Below are positions 32,440 to 39,783 of a DNA stretch of 48,783 bases, in pieces (position 1 is the first letter of the stretch; the number at the start of each line of letters is the position of its first letter). Location: the NCBI RefSeq assembly GCF_000772935.1, contig NZ_JPVR01000052.1:1-48783 (forward strand), given 5' to 3'. Source of the DNA: Lysinibacillus boronitolerans JCM 21713 = 10a = NBRC 103108 (GTDB lineage Bacteria > Bacillota > Bacilli > Bacillales_A > Planococcaceae). The position numbers were made by a program, and so were the translations under genes. The notes beneath the pieces are model-generated. The model was not told the DNA's origin, made no database searches, and saw nothing but the letters and a program-made list of their open reading frames with translations.

Positions 32440-33309
32440 TCAATCACTCCAATCAAAGTCATTTGGATCATTCCCGTCTTGTATCCAGCGTTGGAACTCT
32501 ATTTCTTTATCTCTAGGATCATATTGCGGCTTTTGCTTTGGTTGAGAAGGTTTTTTATCAGCGTTCATTTTTATAGCTAATTCCATAAATCTCTCACGAA
32601 GCTTTTTGGCCGATAGTACATTGGTTTTCCAAAATGAATCTTCTGTTACCCAATCCATGACTTGTTTAGCCTGGTGCTTATCAACTTGATCTATTTCAAT
32701 CAGCTTTCGCATATCATCAGCCCAAGTTTGCATATTAGACTTTTTAATTAAATGAGATATGCCAGCTTCATTTGCAACTGCAGAAACTTTTTTATGAAAG
32801 TAGATTGCCATTTTGAAATAGGTGCTGTCCTCGTCATATTTTTTTTGACGAGTAGTATTTATATCTTTTATATCTTTTATATCTTCTTTGTTCCCGCCAT
32901 TTTTGGCGGTTCTCTCTACCAAAAGTGGCGGTTCTCTATCCATATTTGGCGGTTCTCTTTTTTTAGTTCCGCCATTTTTGGCGGTTCTGTCTTTATAGAA
33001 TTTTTTTGAATTTTTAACCTTGAAAATATTTCCGTATGGAGTTCGTTTTGTATCAATATATCCATATTTTTTCAGTCTGGAAATATTGCGTTCTGCACTC
33101 CTCAAACTCGTTCCTAGTGATTCAGCTATTTCCATATTTTTAATTGGTCTCCCACCAAGAACAATACCGATAGTTTCACCGTTCTCAGTGGTTTCTTTTG
33201 TTGTTTTCGCAATCAACCAAAGGAACTCCCATAAAGCTGGACCAATTTTTTCGACATGTTCTTCTGTTAGTAAACCAGTGAAAACTGGAAAATAGAAACT
33301 ATCAGGCAT
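32440..33309 (-). CDS. Replication initiator-like protein with internal origin
   Basis: A 289-residue protein. Residues about 10-95 are a winged helix (MEIAESLGTSLRSAERNISR), the middle (about 100-155) is a repetitive linker in which RTAKNGG occurs twice and REPP twice, and the C-terminal part is helical, like phage replisome-organiser (DnaD-like) proteins. The linker repeats are a by-product of DNA iterons inside the gene (32898-32990). AAGGTGGTG precedes the ATG. Confidence 0.75.
   Translation of the reverse strand: MPDSFYFPVFTGLLTEEHVEKIGPALWEFLWLIAKTTKETTENGETIGIVLGGRPIKNMEIAESLGTSLRSAERNISRLKKYGYIDTKRTPYGNIFKVKNSKKFYKDRTAKNGGTKKREPPNMDREPPLLVERTAKNGGNKEDIKDIKDINTTRQKKYDEDSTYFKMAIYFHKKVSAVANEAGISHLIKKSNMQTWADDMRKLIEIDQVDKHQAKQVMDWVTEDSFWKTNVLSAKKLRERFMELAIKMNADKKPSQPKQKPQYDPRDKEIEFQRWIQDGNDPNDFDWSD
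32855..32990. other. Putative replication origin: iterons plus AT-rich tract
   Basis: Four copies of GGCGGTTCT(C/G)T start at 32905, 32927, 32948 and 32980, spacings 22, 21 and 32 bp, that is two, two and three helical turns, all in one direction. The first and last are extended into CCGCC-ATTTTT-GGCGG inverted repeats. An AT-rich tandem tract (TATATCTTT three times, 32858-32888) adjoins as a likely unwinding element. It lies within the rep gene. Confidence 0.7.
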
Positions 33310-33364
33310 TGTTATATCACCACCTTGTCAATGCCTATGTTGCTTAAACTGTGTAAGTGCTCTT

Positions 33365-33763
33365 TTATTCATCATGTTCTAATTTAAGCCGCAAAAATGC
33401 TTGTGTAGCTTCTTCATGGGTTATGAGCCCATTCTTAAGGGTAAACATTACTTTACTTATTTTTAGGCTTTTTTCCGTTAAAACTGCTAGTTTGTTTCCT
33501 TGAGGATCTATCTTCACCCTAACTTGAGCACCTTCATAAATTGATGAACCATGATTCCATACCTGACTTGAATCGTGTTCAACAATTTTATTTAATATAT
33601 CTTTAATAGTAATAGTCTTGTATTGGTCACCCTCTTTTACTTCGATAAGATCACCTTCTACTAAATCCATGTACGAATAACGGCCATGTACTTTGTGCAC
33701 TAAGGAAACAATATCCACTCCAAAATACACAGTTATACGTCCAATTAAATATTCTTCATTCAT
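33365..33763 (-). CDS. Hypothetical protein (132 aa) of the replication block
   Basis: A soluble 132-residue protein with several beta-strand-like stretches (RITVYFGVDIVSLVHKVHGR). The ATG at 33763 follows AAAGGTGG; an upstream in-frame start lacks one. It lies between the DUF771 gene and rep on the same strand. No family recognised. Confidence 0.65.
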   Translation of the reverse strand: MNEEYLIGRITVYFGVDIVSLVHKVHGRYSYMDLVEGDLIEVKEGDQYKTITIKDILNKIVEHDSSQVWNHGSSIYEGAQVRVKIDPQGNKLAVLTEKSLKISKVMFTLKNGLITHEEATQAFLRLKLEHDE

Positions 33764-33804
33764 TTTTCTCGCCACCTTTAATTTCGCTCGTGTTAAAATC
33801 ACTC

Positions 33805-33831
33805 ATTCCTGTACACACGCTTCGCCCAAGC
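33805..33831 (+). repeat. 27-bp direct repeat, copy 1
   Basis: Begins ATTCCTGTACACACGC and ends GCCCAAGC; identical over 27 bases to 35177-35203. It sits between two minus-strand genes. Confidence 0.9.
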
Positions 33832-33841
33832 TGTATATTTT

Positions 33842-34111
33842 TCACCATTCTGAAACAATTTCCTCTATCGCCTGTATTAAAGGCTTATATTTCCACCATC
33901 GCTTTCGATTACGTCTCACTTCGCAAATTCGAATCCTCGGGTCATGTAGTAACTCGTCAGTAATATATCTTTCCGACATGCAAAGCAATTCAGACATTTT
34001 TTTTAAATCGATTAAGAAGAAAACTTCCCTCACTTCTTCATCAAGCCGTTTCTCTATGTATTGCCGAATGGCTTGTTTGTCCAATTGCAATTCGATATTT
34101 GCTGGTAACAT
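33842..34111 (-). CDS. DUF771-family phage protein (89 aa)
   Basis: An 89-residue protein. LKKMSELLCMSERYITDELL and DPRIRI with an RRNRKRWWKY segment form the DUF771 signature, a small helix-turn-helix-like protein of Gram-positive phages and islands. It lies 12 bases after the xis-like gene and is probably co-transcribed with it. Confidence 0.8.
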   Translation of the reverse strand: MLPANIELQLDKQAIRQYIEKRLDEEVREVFFLIDLKKMSELLCMSERYITDELLHDPRIRICEVRRNRKRWWKYKPLIQAIEEIVSEW

Positions 34112-34123
34112 CTCATAGCCCCC

Positions 34124-34297
34124 TTACTTTGCTGTTGGTGTTGCTAGCCATTTATCAATGGTTTCACGATGGAAAATGATACGACCTCGAATTTTTTTAC
34201 ATGGAATTTCATTCAATCGAACCATCGTATAAATAGTTGCTGCGCTTACACCAATTAATTCAGCAACTTCATTTACTGATAAAGTTACTTTTTCCAT
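34124..34297 (-). CDS. Excisionase-type HTH protein (57 aa)
   Basis: A 57-residue helix-turn-helix protein: LSVNEVAELIGVSAATIYTM, then RGRIIFHRETIDKWL, the excisionase (HTH_17) pattern. AAGGGGATG precedes the ATG. It is the first gene of the rightward-facing control split, divergent from the CI-type repressor, the usual place for Xis in phage islands. It is probably the directionality factor or master control protein. Confidence 0.82.
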   Translation of the reverse strand: MEKVTLSVNEVAELIGVSAATIYTMVRLNEIPCKKIRGRIIFHRETIDKWLATPTAK

Positions 34298-34331
34298 AGA
34301 ATTAACATCCCCTTAATATGTCTGTCAGTAT

Positions 34332-34399
34332 TAATACCATTAGAATTAATTTAAACCATTATTAAACAATTTGCAAGTTTTTAATTCTATTGGTATTAT
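34332..34399. promoter_or_regulatory. Divergent CI/xis control region
   Basis: TAATACCATTAGAATTAA (34332-34349) and its near-complement TTAATTCTATTGGTATTA (34381-34398) are 17/18 matched inverted operators. A TTGCAA at 34371-34376, itself palindromic, serves as -35 in both directions: plus with TATTAT (34394-34399) at 17 bp, minus with TAAATT (34348-34353) at 17 bp. Each operator overlaps one -10 box. Confidence 0.7.
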
Positions 34400-34435
34400 T
34401 TTTGTAAATATCAATAATGATTTTTAGGATGTGAA

Positions 34436-35149
34436 ATGTTGACACAATTAGGCGAATTGATAAGAGAAGCTAGACAAAAGAAGGGATTAACAACAACGCA
34501 ATTAGCGGAAATTGTTGATTTATCTCAAGGCTATATTTCTCATTTAGAAAATAATCGAAAGAAAAACCCATCTCCTGAAGTGTTAAAAAAAATTAGTTCC
34601 GAATTAGAGATACCATTAGGTGAACTTTTGATTAAAGCTGGCTATGAGGATATGACCAGGGAGGTATTAAACAGACTAAATGAGGAGTTAAAAGAAAAAG
34701 TCGCATTATATACAGATGAAATAATGACGCTAGAAATAAGAGAACATCAGTCACAAAAGTATAAGTTGTTATATGATCCTACGTTTAAAAAACAAACTGT
34801 AGAGTATTTAGTAAAACATTATAACTTTGATGGTTTAACTGATATCGGAGTTAAAAGTTATACAAGGGAGTTGTTAGAAAAATATCTAGATAAAACGGAA
34901 TTAGAACGCAAGTACAAACCTTACTCTAATGAGAATGCAATTTATTTTGCTTATGACGAATTAGATTCTCTTTTCAAATACAAAATCACAGACTATTTTA
35001 GGAATGACGATCTTCCTGTAAACTACTTTTATTATCTGAAAGACGACAATATTAAAGAAGGTTTAAACTATGAGTTGTATGAAAAAATAACTTTTATAAT
35101 AGAGAATGCACAAATTGAAATTAGAAATTTAGCAAAAGAATTCGAATAA
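34436..35149 (+). CDS. CI-type XRE repressor (237 aa)
   Basis: The first 65 residues are an XRE helix-turn-helix (LGELIREARQKKGLTTTQLA, then LSQGYISHLENNR). The rest is helical and acidic, without the S24 peptidase domain of LexA-cleavable repressors, so release from repression may not depend on self-cleavage. The ATG follows AGGATGTGA. It is divergent from the xis-like gene and shares the operator region, so it is the probable element repressor. Confidence 0.8.
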   Translation: MLTQLGELIREARQKKGLTTTQLAEIVDLSQGYISHLENNRKKNPSPEVLKKISSELEIPLGELLIKAGYEDMTREVLNRLNEELKEKVALYTDEIMTLEIREHQSQKYKLLYDPTFKKQTVEYLVKHYNFDGLTDIGVKSYTRELLEKYLDKTELERKYKPYSNENAIYFAYDELDSLFKYKITDYFRNDDLPVNYFYYLKDDNIKEGLNYELYEKITFIIENAQIEIRNLAKEFE

Positions 35150-35176
35150 TCACTAATCCTTTCAAATCGCCTACCT

Positions 35177-35203
35177 ATTCCTGTACACACGCTTCGCCCA
35201 AGC
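35177..35203 (+). repeat. 27-bp direct repeat, copy 2
   Basis: Identical to 33805-33831. It ends directly at the integrase start and, with copy 1, brackets the xis-repressor control module. Confidence 0.9.
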
Positions 35204-36409
35204 ATGAAAGGAATGGACAAGGTGAAGTTATATAAATCTGCTAAAGAACCTGAAATATACCACTATTTCAATGCAAACAAAGAGAAATTATGGATGTATC
35301 GCCATAAGTATTATGATGCTGCTAATAAACGGAGAGAAAAGAAGAAAAGTGGCTTTAAAACAGAAAAAGCAGCCTTGAAGGCCCTCCTGGAAGTAAAGGC
35401 TGCAACGCTGCGTGGTGAAACAAAACATATAGAAAATGATAACCTAACTGTTGGCCAATGGCTAGATATATGGTATAAAACGAACCATAAAAAGTGGAAG
35501 GTCAATACCCGTCTTCAAAGAGAAGCTGCCATTCGCCTTCACTTAACACCTATCTTAGGCCATTATAAACTTCAAAAGCTTGATAAAATTACTTATGAAC
35601 GCGAATTTATTAATAAACTAGATGGACAGTTTAACCAAAGCTCAATTCGATTGTGGCATACAATTTTCAAAATAGCTATGAATGCAGCTGTGGAGAATGA
35701 ACTAATTTCTCGTAATCGTATTACAAAAGTAACTTTTTCTAACGTAGAAGAAGAGAAAAAGGAATTGAATTATCTTACTCCTGATCAACTAGTTACATTC
35801 CTAGATGATGCAAAACGAAATGAAAGCATCACTAGTTACAGTTTTTTGTTGACTATCGCCTATACTGATATTCGTAAAGGTGAAGCTATGGGTTTGCAAT
35901 GGAGAAATATCGACTTTGTTAATAATACAATTAAAATTGAACGTACCCGCGATGATCGAGGAGCTCGCTCACCAAAAACGAAAAATAGCTATAGAACAAT
36001 TTTAGTTGATCCTGTAGTTATGAAACAATTAAAGACATATCAAAAATGGTGTAAACAAAAATTGTTATCGTATGGGAAAAAGCTAAATGAAAATGACAAT
36101 ACTTATGTATTTATTTCTGAATATACGGCTGAACCTGTTTTAGCTGGACAATCAAAAAGAATTGTCGACAGAATCACTAAAAGAACATCGCTCCCTAGAA
36201 TAACTGTACATGGTTTACGTCATACCCACTGTACCGTTTTGTTGAATCGAGGAGTAAATGTTAAGGTAATAGCTGAAAGATTGGGTAACACTGCTGATAT
36301 GGTTTATAAGGTGTATGGCCATGTATTAAAAGAAATGGAAACTGAATCTGTATTGTTATTTAGTCAAAGTTTACAAACAAGTGGGGCTAAAAGTGGGGCC
36401 AATCAATAA
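35204..36409 (+). CDS. int: Tyrosine recombinase (integrase)
   Basis: About 400 residues. The N-terminal 55 form an AP2-like arm-binding domain (WMYRHKYYDAANKRREKKKS), then a SAM-like core-binding domain (about 75-180) and the catalytic domain with Arg in DIRKGEAMGL, HGLRHTH and the Tyr region VYGHV near the end. It integrates and, with Xis, excises the element at the 20-bp core. The start is uncertain: ATG 35204, ATG 35213 or the GTG nine bases later. The last codons overlap two arm-like TGGGGC sites. Confidence 0.92.
   Translation: MKGMDKVKLYKSAKEPEIYHYFNANKEKLWMYRHKYYDAANKRREKKKSGFKTEKAALKALLEVKAATLRGETKHIENDNLTVGQWLDIWYKTNHKKWKVNTRLQREAAIRLHLTPILGHYKLQKLDKITYEREFINKLDGQFNQSSIRLWHTIFKIAMNAAVENELISRNRITKVTFSNVEEEKKELNYLTPDQLVTFLDDAKRNESITSYSFLLTIAYTDIRKGEAMGLQWRNIDFVNNTIKIERTRDDRGARSPKTKNSYRTILVDPVVMKQLKTYQKWCKQKLLSYGKKLNENDNTYVFISEYTAEPVLAGQSKRIVDRITKRTSLPRITVHGLRHTHCTVLLNRGVNVKVIAERLGNTADMVYKVYGHVLKEMETESVLLFSQSLQTSGAKSGANQ
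36382..36402 (+). promoter_or_regulatory. Candidate integrase arm sites, right end
   Basis: TGGGGCTAA (36382-36390) and TGGGGCCAA (36394-36402) lie in the 3' end of int, about 55 bases from attR, in the same orientation as the sites at 17312-17396. Confidence 0.55.
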
Positions 36410-36450
36410 AAAAACAGGCTAGAAACATTAATACAACAAGGTTTCTAGCC
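36406..36450 (-). terminator. Terminator of the epimerase gene inside the right end
   Basis: Perfect 10-bp arms GGCTAGAAAC/GTTTCTAGCC, then seven T on the minus strand. It acts on transcripts arriving from the host epimerase gene, across attR. Confidence 0.7.
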
Positions 36451-36456
36451 CGCATA

Positions 36457-36476
36457 ACATATTACGCAATGTAATA
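36457..36476. repeat. attR core
   Basis: Identical to the 20 bases at 17179-17198. On this side the inverted repeat extends to CATATTAC-GCAAT-GTAATATG. Confidence 0.85.
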
Positions 36477-36488
36477 TGCCTTTAAACT

Positions 36489-37430
36489 TTATCCACTTTT
36501 TTGTTGAATTTCTGCTAATGTTTCATTTTGTAGCGCGTGCAGTGTACGTTCAATGCCTTCTGCAAAAGAAATTTTAGGCTTCCAACCAATTGCATTCGCT
36601 AATTTATCATTATTTAAAAATGAATGCTCAATATCTCCTTCTCGTGCTGGGGCATATTGAATTTCTAGTGGATGATTTAAATGTTGGAGCAGTAAGATGA
36701 CTTGGTGAATAGACCAAGCCTCATTAGTGGATACATTATACGTGCCTTGTAAACGCGCTGATACACCTGCATAAATAGCATCAGCAATATCATCTACATA
36801 AATAAAATCACGCGTTTGTTCACCATCACCGTAAATTGTAAATGGTTTACCTGCTATACTGCTTTTTAACATACTTGGAATCACGGCCGCTTCACCTTGC
36901 ATTTGCTGTCCTGGACCGAAAACATTGGCAAATCTATATATGAGAACGGGCAAACGATAATCTTTTTGCCATTTCTCACAGTAGGTTTCGCCAATGCTCT
37001 TATTTAATCCGTACATAGATATTGGTTCACAGACATCGGATTCTTCTAATGGTGGATAGTGACTATCTCCATAAACAGCTGCTGAGGAGGCAAAGACAAA
37101 GTGCTGTACCTTATACTTAGATGATAAAAAGAGCATTTGGCTAAGCCCAACGATATTTGTCAAAATATCCTTTACTGGCTCCTGGATAGATTGCTGCACA
37201 CTCGTTTGCGCTGCACAATGGACGACCACATCAAAGTTTATTTCCTTAAAAAGATGCTCGCAAACCTCATCTTCAACATTTAAAAGATAGGATTTATGCT
37301 CAAAGTCAACATTCCGTAAATGCCCCGTACTTAAATTATCAATAATATAAATCGTCGCACCTTCTTCAAAAAAGCGCCTACCTACTGCACTACCAATAAA
37401 ACCATAGCCACCTGTCACTAATACATTCAT
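36489..37430 (-). CDS. GalE-like NAD-dependent epimerase/dehydratase
   Basis: A 313-residue extended SDR protein. VTGGYGFIGS is the NAD-binding motif, SSAAVYGD carries the active-site Ser region and YGLNKS the catalytic Tyr/Lys; FANVFGPGQ follows. These are typical of UDP-sugar 4-epimerases of cell-surface polysaccharide synthesis. Substrate not determinable. GGGGGCGATAGG precedes the ATG. Its termination signal lies inside the mobile element. Confidence 0.88.
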   Translation of the reverse strand: MNVLVTGGYGFIGSAVGRRFFEEGATIYIIDNLSTGHLRNVDFEHKSYLLNVEDEVCEHLFKEINFDVVVHCAAQTSVQQSIQEPVKDILTNIVGLSQMLFLSSKYKVQHFVFASSAAVYGDSHYPPLEESDVCEPISMYGLNKSIGETYCEKWQKDYRLPVLIYRFANVFGPGQQMQGEAAVIPSMLKSSIAGKPFTIYGDGEQTRDFIYVDDIADAIYAGVSARLQGTYNVSTNEAWSIHQVILLLQHLNHPLEIQYAPAREGDIEHSFLNNDKLANAIGWKPKISFAEGIERTLHALQNETLAEIQQKSG

Positions 37431-37567
37431 CCTATCGCCCCCAAAAACAATATGATGATTTATATGCAGTAATTACTAAAAATATGCAAGAAACTTATTT
37501 GTTGGTAATTTTTCTCAAATTCTTTTTACTAGTTTGATTCATTAACAAGTATCTATTTTAAGCTATA

Positions 37568-37602
37568 TAAAAAGCATGTTTGAAAATTATTTCAAACATG
37601 CC
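37568..37602 (-). terminator. Terminator of the YceI gene
   Basis: GGCATGTTTGAAA and TTTCAAACATGCT arms, then TTTTTA on the minus strand. Confidence 0.85.
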
Positions 37603-37616
37603 CTAGCTATCTATTT

Positions 37617-38144
37617 TTAAGCTGGATTAATTTCTAATTCAACCGTTACTTTAATATCTTTCCCAACAAGGACCCCACCAGTTTCTAATGCCGCATTCCA
37701 AGTTAGACCAAAGTCTTCACGATTAATTGTTGTTTCAGCTTCAAAGCCGTATACTTCTTGACCCCATGGATTTGTGCCTTTTCCATTAAATTCTGTATCA
37801 AACGTTACTGATTTTGTAACGTCTTTGATTGTTAAATCACCAGTTACTGCATATTCATCGCCTGCTTTTTTAGCAATGTTTGTAGATTTAAACGTAATCG
37901 TTGGATATTTTTCTGCATCAAAGAAATCTGCTGCTTTTAAATGATTATCACGATCTTCGCTACGTGTATTAATGCTTGCTGGGTCGATTGTAAAGCTAAT
38001 GTTAGCAGTTGTTAAATCTGCAAGATCTGCTGCCTCAATATCTGCTGAGTAACTGTCAAATACACCCTTAACTTTTGATACCATCATGTGTTTTACTTGA
38101 AAGTTAATTGCTGAGTGTCCTAAATCAATGTTCCATTTTGCCAT
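37617..38144 (-). CDS. YceI-family lipocalin-like protein
   Basis: A 175-residue YceI protein with the usual opening WNIDLGHSAINFQVKHMMVS, the FDAEKYPTITFKST segment and LTIKDVTKSVTFD. YceI proteins have an extended lipocalin fold and bind isoprenoid-like lipids. There is no signal peptide, so it should be cytosolic. The ATG at 38144 follows GGAGGAA; a TTG further upstream overlaps that site. Confidence 0.9.
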   Translation of the reverse strand: MAKWNIDLGHSAINFQVKHMMVSKVKGVFDSYSADIEAADLADLTTANISFTIDPASINTRSEDRDNHLKAADFFDAEKYPTITFKSTNIAKKAGDEYAVTGDLTIKDVTKSVTFDTEFNGKGTNPWGQEVYGFEAETTINREDFGLTWNAALETGGVLVGKDIKVTVELEINPA

Positions 38145-38367
38145 TATAAATTCCTCCAATTGGTTGATTTTATCTCGATTTCGAGATATATTTTAAAATA
38201 TGAAGCAACTACATCTTTTATGTTACCCAAAATGGGATAGGATAAACATTTGTAGTTACTTATTTGTTTACATCTTAGCTTATGAAAAGTTTTTAATTAC
38301 TTTATGTAACTTACTATATATTAATAATTTAGTTACGTCAAGTAATTAAAAGTAAATTTTTAAAATA

Positions 38368-38399
38368 TAAAAAAGGATGTACGAGTTATCGGTACATCC
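38368..38399 (-). terminator. Terminator of the former sortase gene
   Basis: GGATGTAC and GTACATCC arms, then TTTTTTA on the minus strand. Confidence 0.85.
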
Positions 38400-38408
38400 C
38401 TATCTATT

Positions 38409-38895
38409 CTACCCTCCACGTTTTACTAACTTGCCTTGCATAACAATGCGATAATCGTCACTCATCACAGCATTCTTACATGTCGATAAAGTAAGAATTT
38501 TATCCTCTGGACTTAAATCAACATCCATCTGAATAGCAGACCGCTCCTGTTCATAGCCCTCATATAAGGTATCGAGGTATAGGATTGGATGTTTATCCAC
38601 ATAGCCTTGCTTAAAGTAATTTTTAAGATTACCAAACATTGTATTATTCTTCATAGCATGTCCATATAAAACCGTGTTTTTGTCCATACTCAGTATATTA
38701 TTTCAGTAATCCATAAACACACTTCCAGCCCGACTCTCCTGATCTTTAAAGTTTTAAATAATAGTCATTGGTATTAGCTTGTTATATCGGATTATTAAGT
38801 TTTGTCCCATCCACTAAAATCCACCCAACAATATGAGTATTGATCGCTAATAAATCATGAAACTGTGGTCGTATAGGTTCCTCTACCAGTGTATG
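38409..38895 (-). pseudogene. srtB: Class B sortase pseudogene
   Basis: The intact 3' frame (from 38687) keeps NTVLYGHAMKNNTMFG with the catalytic His, TLSTCKNAV with the catalytic Cys and DYRIVMQGK with the Arg. Upstream, in changing frames, sortase B sequence continues: FHDLLAINTHIVGWI then DGTKLNNPI-stop, QANTNDYYLKL, and SRAGSVFMDY-stop. At least two stops and frame changes break it, the part between LDTLYEGYEQ and LSPEDK is shorter than usual, and the N-terminal membrane anchor is missing. Confidence 0.8.
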
Positions 38896-38943
38896 TCAAC
38901 ACTAATCCAAATTCGTCCTCAATATGTCAAATTTCCCTCCTAA

Positions 38944-38975
38944 CAAAAAGAATATCACCAAAATTTGGTGATATT
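38944..38975 (-). terminator. Terminator of ytaF
   Basis: AATATCACC and GGTGATATT arms, then CTTTTTG on the minus strand. Confidence 0.8.
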
Positions 38976-38989
38976 TGGCACAACATACA

Positions 38990-39562
38990 TTATTTTGCAA
39001 AAATCTCAAAAATACCAATCATAATTAGTAGCCATCCTGATATTGCAGTAGAATGCCTGCCAATAAACGTTTTTCCTAGTAAAGAGCCACATCTACTTCC
39101 CACCCCAACTGTGATAAAGGAAAATACCCCGATGGAAATAACTGTCCAAACGGCCGAGATGCCATTTGCGCCTATTGCAATACCCCCTGCTAAACAGTTC
39201 GCTGACAATACGAAGCCTAGTGCCATTGCTTCTCTTGTTGAAATCACTAGATTTTTATCTTCATCAAATAATTCAGGATTTCTTGCTATCCGCTGATTAG
39301 AAAGATTATTGGACATCAAAGTCCATAGACCAATTACACACAGTAGTAAACTCCCTAATAAATTGGCAGTATGCGGTGAAATATACTCAACAACTGTGCT
39401 ACCTGCTGTTACTGCGACATATGTGACAATCATCGACATAATCGCAATCACAGCATTCGATAAAATCGGGATTTTAACTTGTTTGACGCCATAAGCTAGG
39501 CCAATCCCCAAGTTATCTAAATTCGCAGCAATTCCTATTAGAATAATTGTAATCCAATGCAT
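38990..39562 (-). CDS. ytaF: YtaF-like sporulation membrane protein (MntP-type)
   Basis: A 190-residue membrane protein with two related halves: IAANLDNLGIGLAYGVKQV near the start and LSANCLAGGIAIGANG after the central acidic loop. This is the YtaF/MntP pattern, in which paired Asp/Asn residues line an ion path. YtaF is a sporulation membrane protein in Bacillus. The usual Asp of the second half is replaced by Asn/Cys here. The ATG at 39562 follows GAGGAGG. Confidence 0.82.
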   Translation of the reverse strand: MHWITIILIGIAANLDNLGIGLAYGVKQVKIPILSNAVIAIMSMIVTYVAVTAGSTVVEYISPHTANLLGSLLLCVIGLWTLMSNNLSNQRIARNPELFDEDKNLVISTREAMALGFVLSANCLAGGIAIGANGISAVWTVISIGVFSFITVGVGSRCGSLLGKTFIGRHSTAISGWLLIMIGIFEIFAK

Positions 39563-39692
39563 ACTAAGCCTCCTCAAATCTCCATCTCTCCATTTTCACC
39601 TATCGTATGTCACCAATAAAAAAATTTATGGGCACAGGGAAGTTTAGTTGACTATTTACCATCTTTTTCGACTGTTTGAATAAACCATCAAT

Positions 39693-39735
39693 TTGACAAA
39701 AGTAACAACTTGTTTATAAAATTAGGTTGTTACTT
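39693..39735 (+). promoter_or_regulatory. Promoter and operator-like dyad of the binding-protein gene
   Basis: TTGACA (39693-39698) with TAAAAT 18 bases on. Perfect 10-bp arms AAGTAACAAC (39700-39709) and GTTGTTACTT (39726-39735) flank the -10 box, which suggests a repressor site. Confidence 0.65.
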
Positions 39736-39783
39736 GTAAATATTTTTAATTATATGTAAGAAATAATAGAAAGGAGATGTAAT

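Larger units (their letters stand above)
17179..36476. mobile_element. Integrated phage-satellite-like element, about 19.3 kb
   Basis: A 20-bp exact repeat at both ends and a tyrosine integrase next to the right copy define the element. Gene order from the right is integrase and CI-type repressor (plus), then divergently xis-like HTH, DUF771, rep with origin, ArpU, Com, ClpP-type prohead protease and a long run of accessory genes. Terminase, portal and tail genes are absent. This matches a phage-inducible island more than a complete prophage; a decayed prophage or a plasmid-satellite hybrid are the alternatives. The left third carries an independent plasmid-like module. Confidence 0.8.

Noticed and set aside
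32891..32990. CRISPR-like array
   Set aside because: The repeats are short, spacing is phased at helical turns rather than spacer-sized, and they lie inside a coding frame. Iterons explain them better.
36457..36476. att core as a transcription terminator
   Set aside because: It has an inverted repeat but no T run, and exists in identical form at both element ends, so it is the recombination core.
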